DNA of 26,089 bases from a virus: IMG/VR virus record IMGVR_UViG_3300048006_000180, positions 1 through 26,089 of that record, one strand, 5' to 3'. The notes beneath the pieces were generated by a model, which did no database searches, was not told the origin of the DNA, and saw only the letters and a program-made list of their open reading frames with translations. Position 1 is the stretch's first letter; every line of letters begins with the position of its first letter. The position numbers were made by a program, and so were the translations under genes. Below, in pieces: positions 9,222 through 15,841 of this stretch.

Positions 9222-11351
9222 TTAACGCCTTATCTCCTTAGTGTATCTACGAAAAAACTTCTTGTCATCGAATCGCGCCTCTTTTTTATTGACCTTCGTT
9301 TTTTGCGCCCCTAATAATGCAAGGCCGCTCGATATTGTTAAATCATATTTTGTACGATTGTCAATTTTGTAGCCAATCCAATCATCCAGAGTTCTTTGGA
9401 AATACATTTTTCCCATCTCCCCAGTCTGAGTATTTATACCTACGTGTTCTTCTACGTAAGCTTCTATTGCATGAGCATGAGCCTGTATGACATCTACTGA
9501 GTTAGAAGGTATACCTCTTGTCTTAGTATTGGAAGATGAATTAGGAGACTTTAGATGTTCTGGTCTCCTCATTACATACTCTTGGTATCCACGGGATTCA
9601 AAGTGTCTTACGATTCCGTATTTGTTATTCTCTATTAGAAGAGGATATCCGTAGAACACAGCGGCCATCAAAACGTCTTCGTAGAATATCTTTGCTAGAG
9701 GCGGTCTTGATGCATACTCTGCTACGAACATGTTTGCTGGAGCTGCCATATTAAACTTGTTGTACAAATGACAAGCACCCTTTGACCCTCTGTTGTCTGT
9801 CGTAGAATCTAAATCATAGCTATCCACACCGCCTACACCTATGTGCTCGTTTGCAGGATATTTAGCTCCATACTTTATAACGTGTTTGTTTCTGTTCTCT
9901 GGCTTAGGCATCCAAGAAACCCTCCACCTACCTTGAGGATTTGGACTAAATACAACCTCGCTGTCAGCAGCTCCTTCTTTCCAGCTAAAATTACCTTGAA
10001 CCACTGGATTTGGATACAACTCTTGATTGTGCTCAACTTGCTCGTATATCTTTCCGATATTAAAAGTAGACCCTTCAATACTGTCTCTCATTGACTCATC
10101 TATAGTAAACGGAAACTGACGTATAAATTCATTTAGCTCTCTAGCGTCATGCTTAAGCGCTTCTCTTTCATTCTTTAAATAAGTCTTTGCACCTATGTCT
10201 ACGTAATCACCGTCAATTGTTTTTACTGGCTTATCTGGGTTTTCTATAACTGGCATTCCGTACTCGTCAAAAAATCCCTCAAGAGCTTCAAAGGCTGGTA
10301 TAAATAAACGATACAGCCCTGTCTTTGTCCTGCCGTTTGCATTTCTATCTTCTGGGTCTGAGTCTCTCCAGAGCTCTTTGTATTGACGACCGCCTTTATC
10401 CATTGGGTTAACAGTAGAACCCATAAGACATTTACCTATAATCTTACGACCTACAATTAAACAGGTTTTTTCTATTCGCCATGCTTCACGAATATCCGTA
10501 GGCTTCTCCCACTTACCGCTTTCATCTAAATACATTAAATGAAGCTTCTCACCATCATATGCGTTATTGGTCGTGTTCTTCCAATTTATAATCGTATTAA
10601 GGGCTTCGCCCTTGTTAGATGTTTTATTATTCTTTGTGATACGTTTAGAAGGCTCTCTAAAGGCGAGCTCCATACGTGGATTGGTTGTACCATCCTGTAT
10701 AGGCTTAAAGAAGAAGGGGTAGCTTTTAAACATAGGAACTACCTTCTTCATAAAGATATTTTCCTGTGCGTCTTTACCTGTCTTGGACTGTATGCCTAGC
10801 AGTTTGTCTTTTACTTGAGTACCCTCGTCTACTAGTATAGCCGCTGAAATATTGGTGTATCCAGAGCGTCTACATTTGGTATACATCTGACCAATGCATC
10901 TTGAATCTGCTTCACAGGCCGCAAAATGAATAAATAGTTTTCTTTGAAAGTCTAAAAATGAAGCATAGCCTATATCCATCTTGCTCCATTGTAACATCAT
11001 ATAGTGTCTCCCTGTAATGTAGACAGGCTTGCCGTTATTGTAAAACCAAAGACCGTTGCGCCTGCGCTCAAACTCTTTCTCGATGTACGGAGAAAATTTC
11101 TTTTTGAATTCTGACTGCATTTCATACCACTCATCCATAGAGCGAATCCTCTGCAATTCTTCTGGCACAGGAAGTCTTCTCCACATTTGCAAATGAGGCT
11201 TCCGTTCATATCCAAGGATTTCTTTTTTAGGGGGTAATTTGGGAAGCTGAATATTAATCCCACCAATTTCGGTAACCTCGCCATCTGTATCGTTGGGACA
11301 TATATTGATAACATAGTTATCATACCCTTCAATTTGTTTAAGTCCAGCCAT
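9222..11351 (-). CDS. terL: Terminase large subunit (packaging ATPase-nuclease)
   Basis: The 709-residue protein has the two-domain layout of TerL, the motor that pumps DNA through the portal and cuts concatemers. After an N-terminal extension with YITGRHYMMLQW (111-122) comes a deviant Walker A, KCRRSGYTN (159-167), and a Walker B, LHLMYLDE (270-277), with D276 and catalytic E277. GSTVNP (311-316) fits the coupling motif. In the nuclease domain, acidic candidates are D510/D513 (GVGGVDSYDLD), E574 (LLIENN) and D620 (SVDVIQAHAHA). The N-terminal motif recalls TerL of crAss-like and Cellulophaga phages, from memory only. The 5' coding end carries a strong promoter for the opposite strand (11333-11364). 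Confidence 0.93.
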   Translation of the reverse strand: MAGLKQIEGYDNYVINICPNDTDGEVTEIGGINIQLPKLPPKKEILGYERKPHLQMWRRLPVPEELQRIRSMDEWYEMQSEFKKKFSPYIEKEFERRRNGLWFYNNGKPVYITGRHYMMLQWSKMDIGYASFLDFQRKLFIHFAACEADSRCIGQMYTKCRRSGYTNISAAILVDEGTQVKDKLLGIQSKTGKDAQENIFMKKVVPMFKSYPFFFKPIQDGTTNPRMELAFREPSKRITKNNKTSNKGEALNTIINWKNTTNNAYDGEKLHLMYLDESGKWEKPTDIREAWRIEKTCLIVGRKIIGKCLMGSTVNPMDKGGRQYKELWRDSDPEDRNANGRTKTGLYRLFIPAFEALEGFFDEYGMPVIENPDKPVKTIDGDYVDIGAKTYLKNEREALKHDARELNEFIRQFPFTIDESMRDSIEGSTFNIGKIYEQVEHNQELYPNPVVQGNFSWKEGAADSEVVFSPNPQGRWRVSWMPKPENRNKHVIKYGAKYPANEHIGVGGVDSYDLDSTTDNRGSKGACHLYNKFNMAAPANMFVAEYASRPPLAKIFYEDVLMAAVFYGYPLLIENNKYGIVRHFESRGYQEYVMRRPEHLKSPNSSSNTKTRGIPSNSVDVIQAHAHAIEAYVEEHVGINTQTGEMGKMYFQRTLDDWIGYKIDNRTKYDLTISSGLALLGAQKTKVNKKEARFDDKKFFRRYTKEIRR

Positions 11352-11364
11352 TTCATTAAATTTG
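11333..11364 (+). promoter_or_regulatory. Near-ideal Bacteroidota promoter for the plus-strand lipoprotein
   Basis: TTTG (11333-11336), a 20-base spacer, then TAAATTTG (11357-11364) match both elements of the Bacteroidota vegetative promoter with the preferred spacing. It lies inside the first codons of terL, read the other way. The expected start of transcription is within a few bases of the lipoprotein ATG at 11369, so the message may be leaderless. Confidence 0.75.
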
Positions 11365-11368
11365 ATTT

Positions 11369-11494
11369 ATGAAACGTATTATATTAATAGCTTCTATTCT
11401 TTTATTGTCATCTTGCGCTACACAAAAAAATTCGTGTAAGTCCTTGAATAAATGCACCTACGAAGGCGAGCATTATCATATTATTAGACATTAG
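11369..11494 (+). CDS. 41-aa predicted lipoprotein, opposite to the late genes
   Basis: This small plus-strand gene encodes MKRIILIASILLLSSCATQK followed by about 21 polar residues rich in Cys, Lys and His. The basic N-terminus, hydrophobic core and lipobox L13-S14-S15-C16 form a lipoprotein signal, giving a mature peptide of about 26 residues anchored by lipid at C16. The +2 residue is Ala, so outer-membrane sorting is possible. It is wedged between terL and the 97-aa gene, both on the minus strand, and has its own promoter. Known phage lipoproteins of this size act in superinfection exclusion or as outer-membrane spanins. Since a separate spanin is encoded at 15425-15841, an exclusion or host-altering role is the better guess. 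Confidence 0.75.
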   Translation: MKRIILIASILLLSSCATQKNSCKSLNKCTYEGEHYHIIRH

Positions 11495-11518
11495 TAGTCC
11501 CAGTAACAGAATATCTGA

Positions 11519-11812
11519 TTACTTTGAGAACTTTTCTGCAAATCCACCAGAGTAGTCTTGTTCTTCTTCGATTCCTCCAGTTTCTCGGAGTTCTCTAACC
11601 ATTTGTTCAAGTCTTTGGTATTCGATAAGCAGTTCTTTTGCATCAGTAGCTGTTTGTTTAATACTCTGTAATTCAGCCTTACGCTGAGAGCCAGAAAGTT
11701 CTGAGTCTACAGGCTTCCTAACCTCGTCAATCATGTTGTTTATCGCAACCTCCATAGAGGACAATAATCGAGTTGACGCTTCTTCTGTGGTAAATTTACT
11801 TTTCTTTGGCAT
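11519..11812 (-). CDS. Small helical protein upstream of terL
   Basis: This 97-residue protein starts MPKKSKFTTEEASTRLLSSM and is almost wholly helical and charged, with a probable coiled coil around residues 45-80 (KELLIEYQRLEQMVREL). Its start overlaps the GroES-like gene by 17 bases, so translation is probably coupled. The position just before terL would suit a small terminase subunit, but no helix-turn-helix is evident and the plus-strand lipoprotein lies between the two. I leave it as unknown, with a small terminase or scaffold as possibilities. Confidence 0.65.
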   Translation of the reverse strand: MPKKSKFTTEEASTRLLSSMEVAINNMIDEVRKPVDSELSGSQRKAELQSIKQTATDAKELLIEYQRLEQMVRELRETGGIEEEQDYSGGFAEKFSK

Positions 11813-12374
11813 ACACTAGTTCTGTTGTTCTCATACGGTACACCTTATCTCCATTTAGAAGCTCCATCTCGTATTCAGAATTCTTCGTGTAACCCACCAT
11901 ATCACCAGACTTCGTTCCAATCCATTCTGAATCTGAGGGTAGGGTGAGTAGTACGCCTTCCAGTTCTGGTTCTTTTTCGAGGCTAAGAATGATGCCAGAA
12001 TCACTTGTTTCCTCTTCCTGCTCAACAGGGGGTGCAACAAAACACCAATCCCCAAGCATAGTAATATCACCAGCTTCGTCTTCGATAGCGATAGCGTGGT
12101 TTGCATATCCTCCGATAGGGTCGTAGTTGACCAAAAATAAATCTTCTCCAAGGTCATACATTTGTTCCATTACAACGTGATGGTGGAAGTATAGAATAGC
12201 CCCTTCACAGCTTTCTATTGGACAGTCTACAGGACAGCCTACAATCTCACCGTAGTTTACTCTATGTTCGAACTCATTGAACTTGCTCACAAGTTGCAAT
12301 GTCCCTCCGTTGAATGAAACCTCATCATTAAACTTCTGAGGTATGTGCACTATAAAATGGTGTAGTGGCTTCAT
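11796..12374 (-). CDS. Two-domain GroES-like protein (candidate phage co-chaperonin)
   Basis: The 192-residue protein looks like two GroES-fold halves in tandem. The first begins KPLHHFIVHIP and runs through YGEIVGCP and EGAILYFHHHVV, echoing the GroES order: start strand, G-x-V-V turn, then GD-V-x-F. The second, from about residue 120, has SDSGIILSLEKEPELEGVLL, then SGDMVGYTKN and a closing RMRTTELVYAKEK, a clearer GroES match. Phage co-chaperonins (T4 gp31 is the known case) help host GroEL fold capsid proteins. The mobile loop that docks to GroEL may be the SDSGIIL region. It stands among head/packaging genes, which suits a folding role. The fold is inferred by eye. Confidence 0.5.
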   Translation of the reverse strand: MKPLHHFIVHIPQKFNDEVSFNGGTLQLVSKFNEFEHRVNYGEIVGCPVDCPIESCEGAILYFHHHVVMEQMYDLGEDLFLVNYDPIGGYANHAIAIEDEAGDITMLGDWCFVAPPVEQEEETSDSGIILSLEKEPELEGVLLTLPSDSEWIGTKSGDMVGYTKNSEYEMELLNGDKVYRMRTTELVYAKEK

Positions 12375-12375
12375 A

Positions 12376-12606
12376 TCAATCGAATCTTAAGTCATACTCC
12401 AGTATACAAGGCATATCATCAACCGCCTTCCATACCATTGTCCCTTCCTCGTTCTCTATGTATATGAGGTATCTCTTTTTACCAAAACGATGCAGATGTG
12501 CTTCGTCTTCTGTGATTGCTACGACTTTACCGCTTCCAGCTCTCATGCCTACATAGTAAGCCATAGCGTCCTTTGGGTCTCGCCCAATAACTATTTTTCT
12601 AATCAT
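12376..12606 (-). CDS. Unknown 76-aa protein upstream of the GroES-like gene
   Basis: The product starts MIRKIVIGRDPKDAMAYYVG and has a compact alternating beta/alpha pattern with no membrane segment or metal-binding cluster. It ends one base before the ATG of the GroES-like gene, so the two are almost certainly expressed together. No family is recognised. Similar short proteins occur in uncultured marine phages, which gives no function. Confidence 0.7.
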   Translation of the reverse strand: MIRKIVIGRDPKDAMAYYVGMRAGSGKVVAITEDEAHLHRFGKKRYLIYIENEEGTMVWKAVDDMPCILEYDLRFD

Positions 12607-12633
12607 TTTAATTTAATTGTAAGAGGATTCGAT

Positions 12634-12969
12634 TTAGTTTACACTATCGTCTCCTCTTGATAAATTTATCCAGTAATCTATACTCGATGGGTCTAGCCTT
12701 TCTTCTTCTTGCTCCATTCTGTAAGCCTCTACGGAATAAGAAAGTAAGTCATCAAGTTCTTCTTCGTCTGCTACAGAGAAAGAAGAAAGCAAGCTCATGT
12801 TGGCTCTCTCATCTCCCTCTTCATCAGTGTACCTTGTTTCTAGGTTTATGAAGCCTACAGCTATCGCTGCTAAGAACTCGTCTTCAAGTTCAAATTTTTT
12901 AACAACGTTATTTATAGCTACAACAAGTTCTTGTATTTCGAGGATGCAATCTTTTTGCTTTTCAGTCAC
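12634..12969 (-). CDS. Acidic helical protein of unknown function
   Basis: This 111-residue, strongly acidic protein starts MTEKQKDCILEIQELVVAIN and is predicted all-helical, with Glu/Asp-rich stretches at residues about 50-60 and 68-90. It has no signal peptide or enzyme motif. It begins 4 bases after the stop of the fibre-like gene (12974), so both sit in one operon driven by the promoter at 13743-13772. Acidic helical proteins in this place could be scaffolds or DNA mimics, but nothing in the sequence decides it. Confidence 0.65.
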   Translation of the reverse strand: MTEKQKDCILEIQELVVAINNVVKKFELEDEFLAAIAVGFINLETRYTDEEGDERANMSLLSSFSVADEEELDDLLSYSVEAYRMEQEEERLDPSSIDYWINLSRGDDSVN

Positions 12970-12973
12970 AGTT

Positions 12974-13720
12974 TTAATCTAATTTAGTTACAGCAAATGT
13001 GCTCTGAGTTGTCATAGTGGCTCCACCACCAGAATTCATTTTTACTTCGTAGTATATGTCATCAGAATCAGCACAGTGTGTAAACAAACTAAATCCAATA
13101 CCCATGTTTCCTGTCGATGCTTTTGACCTTACGATACTTTGAATTGTTGCAGCTGAACCACCACTTGGCTTTCGCATCACATTTATTGTGATGTCAGTAT
13201 TAGATACTGTGACCTCAAGCATAAGGTTTACATCAATTCTAATTGCACCATTACGAACGATAGTCATTGCACCTGTCGTTGTTGATGATGTTTGCAAGTG
13301 AGCATTACTAGAGTCGTTAAACAAGTAAGAACTTGAAACAGAATTATTGTTTACCGCCCCTTGAGATGGTGTATCTAGTGTTGTTGTTAGGGTGTATGAT
13401 GCGCTCGGTCTTAATACAAACATTGGGTTTGCAAAAGATTGAGCAGAAGCCGCAGAGAAAGCACTTGTGTCTAGTTCTCTTTTTACAACATTATTACTAG
13501 CGTCTACAAGTAGAACCGTAAGTTCCGATGAATCGGTTGTGGGTGCTGTGGTAAACGATAGTGTGCCGTCAACCTCTACAGTGTCTGTAGATAGCTTTAG
13601 TGCAGAGTCTGTACCTGCTCCATCCTCTACTACTTTTAGTGAAGATGTAATACCGTTTGAATCTAATTTTAATAGGGACGTATAGGTGTCCTTGACCTTA
13701 TTTCCAGAAAGAGTTGCCAT
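12974..13720 (-). CDS. Fibre-like virion protein
   Basis: The 248-residue protein is Ser/Thr-rich and beta-dominated. The N-terminus (MATLSGNKVKDTYTSLLKLD) shares V/I-x-D-T-Y-x-x-L-L and a following D-G-A-G with the 411-aa tail protein at 5072-6307, suggesting a common attachment module. Residues about 30-95 repeat short strands typical of fibre shafts (LKLSTDTVEVDGTLSF). The C-terminal half (about 100-248) looks like a globular beta-sandwich head that could be a receptor-binding tip. It is the first gene after a strong minus-strand promoter and is divergent from the winged-helix regulator. A minor fibre or head fibre is the best guess. Confidence 0.65.
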   Translation of the reverse strand: MATLSGNKVKDTYTSLLKLDSNGITSSLKVVEDGAGTDSALKLSTDTVEVDGTLSFTTAPTTDSSELTVLLVDASNNVVKRELDTSAFSAASAQSFANPMFVLRPSASYTLTTTLDTPSQGAVNNNSVSSSYLFNDSSNAHLQTSSTTTGAMTIVRNGAIRIDVNLMLEVTVSNTDITINVMRKPSGGSAATIQSIVRSKASTGNMGIGFSLFTHCADSDDIYYEVKMNSGGGATMTTQSTFAVTKLD

Positions 13721-13725
13721 TTGCT

Positions 13726-13740
13726 TAACTTTGTATACAA
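13726..13740 (+). promoter_or_regulatory. Putative plus-strand -7 element and palindrome for the winged-helix gene
   Basis: TAACTTTG (13726-13733) is an exact TAnnTTTG match, 23 bases before the ATG at 13757, although a -33 TTG at the right distance is missing. It overlaps the perfect 10-bp palindrome TTGTATACAA (13731-13740). The palindrome lies between the two divergent promoters, where a dimeric regulator such as the adjacent winged-helix protein could act on both. Confidence 0.5.
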
Positions 13741-13742
13741 TG

Positions 13743-13772
13743 CAAATTTAATAAAAATGGCAAAGCGCTCAA
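13743..13772 (-). promoter_or_regulatory. Bacteroidota-type promoter for the fibre-like operon
   Basis: On the minus strand TTG (13772-13770), a 19-base spacer and TAAATTTG (13750-13743) give a full consensus match. The ATG of the fibre-like gene lies 22 bases downstream at 13720. The -33 element falls inside the first codons of the divergent winged-helix gene. Confidence 0.72.
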
Positions 13773-14191
13773 GAAAAGGTATGTTTAGAGATTTTAAAAT
13801 CCGAAAACAGGAAACCCTCAATAAAAGTTATCTTAAATACCTACGTCTAGCCCAGAGAGACATAGTAGCGAGCTATGATGTGTCCGAAAGCGAACTAAAC
13901 TTTCTAATCTTTGCTTACGACTATGAGTTTTTTACAATAGACCACATTTCTTCTGCTTATTTCTACCATAAATTCAAATTTGGGCAAAGAATACTGTATC
14001 CCTTGTCAAAAAGAGACTATATATATAAGTATTACGACAAATTATCGCCTAATAGTTATGAGGATGCGGTATTTGATGAGAGTAAGATGAGGTATAGAGT
14101 CAGATATGCCTTAACCCAAAAGGCTAGACTCCTAGTTCAGAGATTTTACCGCAAGGTAGAGGGTCAAGAACAGATTAATGTGCCTTCTTAA
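13757..14191 (+). CDS. Winged-helix DNA-binding regulator (MarR-like)
   Basis: I choose ATG at 13757, giving MAKRSRKGMFRDFKIRKQET and 144 residues; a TTG at 13721 would overlap the divergent gene start. After a basic N-terminus, residues about 40-130 follow a winged-helix pattern: SESELNFLIFAYDYEFFTID, a recognition helix region, LYPLSKRDYIYKYYDK, and the wing RYALTQKARLLVQRFYRKVEG, which resembles the MarR-type Y-x-L-T-x-K-x-R signature. It lies alone on the plus strand within the minus-strand late block and faces the fibre-like operon across 36 bases holding both promoters and a palindrome. A switch or autorepressor controlling late genes is a reasonable inference. Confidence 0.72.
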   Translation: MAKRSRKGMFRDFKIRKQETLNKSYLKYLRLAQRDIVASYDVSESELNFLIFAYDYEFFTIDHISSAYFYHKFKFGQRILYPLSKRDYIYKYYDKLSPNSYEDAVFDESKMRYRVRYALTQKARLLVQRFYRKVEGQEQINVPS

Positions 14192-14333
14192 CCTTAAATG
14201 GCATCTTTAACGCTGCTCCTTTGTGCGGAACGAACTTCCCTTTGTGGGGCATTAGGTAATAACGCCCCCCTTCGGTCATCCAGTGATAACCGTCTGGGGC
14301 GTTAACCATTACTTTTTTCTTTGAGGCTTTCAC
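14175..14333 (-). CDS. Basic 52-aa protein started at GTG
   Basis: This small minus-strand gene reads VKASKKKVMVNAPDGYHWMT from a GTG at 14333 and ends in MPFKVKKAH. The GTG overlaps the stop of the 118-aa gene as GTGA, a classic coupling arrangement that supports the non-ATG start; an in-frame ATG at 14309 is the alternative (44 aa). The product is basic and has a GYHWM-x6-YYLMPHKGKFVPHKG core. Its 3' end overlaps the convergent winged-helix gene by 17 bases. An inverted repeat (TAACGCCCC at 14260, GGGGCGTTA at 14296) lies inside. Function is unknown, possibly a virion or DNA-associated protein. Confidence 0.65.
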   Translation of the reverse strand: MKASKKKVMVNAPDGYHWMTEGGRYYLMPHKGKFVPHKGAALKMPFKVKKAH

Positions 14334-14686
14334 TTCTTTCCTTTTTTCTTAGCATTAGCTTTGGCCATCATGATAAAGTCAGCTTTAGTAATCTTGCCGT
14401 CTTTGTTAAAGTCTAAACCTTTTTTCTTACCAAACTTACCGCCTTTTTTGTAGGTAGGCATCATACCGCCTTTCTTGCGCATGCCGTCATCTTCGAAAGG
14501 TGCTGGAGACATCAACTGAATGTTCTTGTTCTCTTTAGCAATCTTCTCTAGCTTCTTACGCATTGCTGCTGTAAGAGGGAAACCATCTTTTGTTTTACCT
14601 GTTTCTAATGCTTTTGCAGCATCGTTCCCCATATTGGCTTTTTCTTCAAAAGACCCTCCTTGTTCGTATTTCTTCTTTGCGTACAT
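14330..14686 (-). CDS. Lys/Gly-rich protein with an EF-hand-like loop
   Basis: The 118-residue protein starts MYAKKKYEQGGSFEEKANMG. A KKLEKIAKENK helix lies near residues 44-54, then a Gly/Lys-rich stretch with repeated YKKGGKFGKKKG. Near the C-terminus, DFNKDGKITKAD matches the 12-residue calcium loop pattern D-x-N-x-D-G-x-I-x-x-x-D, before a basic tail ending KKKGKK. Similar K-G-G rich proteins are common in marine phages. Its start overlaps the stop of the basic gene at 14686 by one base. It could bind DNA or calcium in the virion; the single loop without a paired EF-hand is closer to a dockerin-like site. Confidence 0.6.
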   Translation of the reverse strand: MYAKKKYEQGGSFEEKANMGNDAAKALETGKTKDGFPLTAAMRKKLEKIAKENKNIQLMSPAPFEDDGMRKKGGMMPTYKKGGKFGKKKGLDFNKDGKITKADFIMMAKANAKKKGKK

Positions 14687-14907
14687 TATTTTTTAGCTCT
14701 GTTGCGTTTAGCAGTTATAAATTTCTTTTCATCGTGGTCATAGTCCATACCATCTCCATTACCATATCTCCCAGACTTACGTCTCATCCTGTTTAAGAAT
14801 GCACGGTACTTCTTACGAGCTTCGGTAGAATGGTACTTCTTATCGTACTTCTTCTTTTTATCTCTGGCCTTTTTATTCTTGGCGTAGTATTTAGCCGTCT
14901 TACCCAT
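14686..14907 (-). CDS. Highly basic small phage protein
   Basis: I choose the ATG at 14907, giving MGKTAKYYAKNKKARDKKKK and 73 residues; an in-frame ATG ten codons earlier (14937) would overlap the endolysin more deeply. About 40 percent of residues are Lys or Arg. The motif RAFLNRMRRKSGRYGNGDGMD near residues 37-57 belongs to a small family that recurs in marine phages, from memory. It starts 8 bases inside the end of the endolysin gene. The charge suggests binding DNA or RNA, but no fold is evident. Confidence 0.72.
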   Translation of the reverse strand: MGKTAKYYAKNKKARDKKKKYDKKYHSTEARKKYRAFLNRMRRKSGRYGNGDGMDYDHDEKKFITAKRNRAKK

Positions 14908-15364
14908 ACGGTACGTATCTTGTTTTTCCGTCCACACGCACCGCTTTTAGTACTTGATTACGATTTCTACTATCTTTTTTGTGAGATATATGCACCCAGT
15001 CTGGATTCTCATCAGTCCCAAACTCCCAGATAAGCTGGTCAAATTCAAGCCTATCTAACGCAAAGTTAAATATGTCTGCATTAGTAATAACACCGTACAC
15101 GTCTGCATCGAGGTCAAGCGCCTCACCTTTACTATGCTGAGAGGTTTTACTCCCCCCGATAGCCTCATTAAGCGCTTCGCTTCTGTACCCAGAGCTCACG
15201 AAGATAGGGCACATAAATTCCTCACGAATAGGTTGGAATATGTTTTCTGCCACCGCCTTTAGATTCTCAAGATGCGCTTCTGTCGGTTCGTTTGCAATCC
15301 CTCGCCTCTTCGCAGTAGCAGACTTCGTCACTTCCGCAAGAGAAAGGTTCTTTGATAGATGCAT
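14900..15364 (-). CDS. Endolysin, peptidase M15 family
   Basis: This 154-residue protein carries the zinc-peptidase signature of the M15 family: S-x-H-x-x-G-x-A-x-D at 75-84 (SQHSKGEALD, with H77 and D84) and W-x-H at 123-125 (DWVHIS, H125). It also has a GYRS motif at 59-62 and WEFG near 113. These residues bind zinc and drive cleavage of peptide cross-links in peptidoglycan, so it lyses the cell from the periplasm after holin release. No signal peptide is present, as expected for a holin-dependent endolysin. It lies with the holin and spanin candidates in one tightly packed lysis cassette. Confidence 0.9.
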   Translation of the reverse strand: MHLSKNLSLAEVTKSATAKRRGIANEPTEAHLENLKAVAENIFQPIREEFMCPIFVSSGYRSEALNEAIGGSKTSQHSKGEALDLDADVYGVITNADIFNFALDRLEFDQLIWEFGTDENPDWVHISHKKDSRNRNQVLKAVRVDGKTRYVPYG

Positions 15365-15440
15365 AATTGTAATCGCTTAAGTAATAGTATGTTACAAAAG
15401 CAAAGATAATCAATAAAACTAGAATTATGAGCGCCACCAT
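15267..15440 (-). CDS. Small single-pass membrane protein in the lysis cassette
   Basis: From ATG at 15440 the frame reads MVALIILVLLIIFAFVTYYY, a strong transmembrane helix, followed by a short tail with four Cys near SCGSDEVCYC. An ATG at 15461 would add seven residues and overlap the spanin more. The hydrophobic part is coded almost exactly by the 60-base gap between spanin and endolysin, while the tail overlaps the endolysin start by 98 bases. Small membrane proteins here can be antiholins, second holins or pinholins. The long overlap leaves doubt that it is translated. Confidence 0.42.
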   Translation of the reverse strand: MVALIILVLLIIFAFVTYYYLSDYNYASIKEPFSCGSDEVCYCEEARDCKRTDRSAS

Positions 15441-15841
15441 TTTCCTACAATCATTATACAACCCATTAAAATGGATATCATTAATATCATATCTTTAAAC
15501 TTGTCCCAGAAAGTTTTCTTCTCTACGTATACTATCTTCTCGTAAGGAACTTCAATAGTCCGAACTATCGTATCCGAGTCGCATATTGCGTCTATAGTAA
15601 TCGTGTCGTTCACCTTTACTATCTTGACTCTCAGTCTGTCCTTTACCAGAGTAATAGTATCGTGTTGCTTCATAATCACAGTATCCGTGATAGCCACAGG
15701 TGGGCTGACAACCGTGTCCGTCACAACCAGCGTGTCTCTTTCCAGAATCATAGGGTCTTTCTGCACCGCTTTCTTTAAGTGCCATTGAGCGCTGCAACTC
15801 GTTAATGACGTTAGTAGAATTAACTTTACCAGCCATTTCAT
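15425..15841 (-). CDS. Putative unimolecular spanin (u-spanin)
   Basis: The 138-residue protein combines an N-terminal lipoprotein signal (MKWLVKLILLTSLTSCSAQW, lipobox L13-T14-S15, C16) with a C-terminal transmembrane helix (about residues 116-134, KDMILMISILMGCIMIVGKW). The central part is beta-rich with Val/Ile/Thr/Asp repeats. This is the layout of phage T1 gp11-type u-spanins, in which one protein links outer and inner membrane and fuses them in the last step of lysis of Gram-negative cells. Its ATG overlaps the holin stop by one base and the endolysin follows. It confirms a host with an outer membrane. Confidence 0.75.
   Translation of the reverse strand: MKWLVKLILLTSLTSCSAQWHLKKAVQKDPMILERDTLVVTDTVVSPPVAITDTVIMKQHDTITLVKDRLRVKIVKVNDTITIDAICDSDTIVRTIEVPYEKIVYVEKKTFWDKFKDMILMISILMGCIMIVGKWWRS

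Noticed and set aside
10997-11356. 119-codon frame overlapping the start of terL
   Set aside because: It is out of frame with the well-supported terminase and shows no independent domain.
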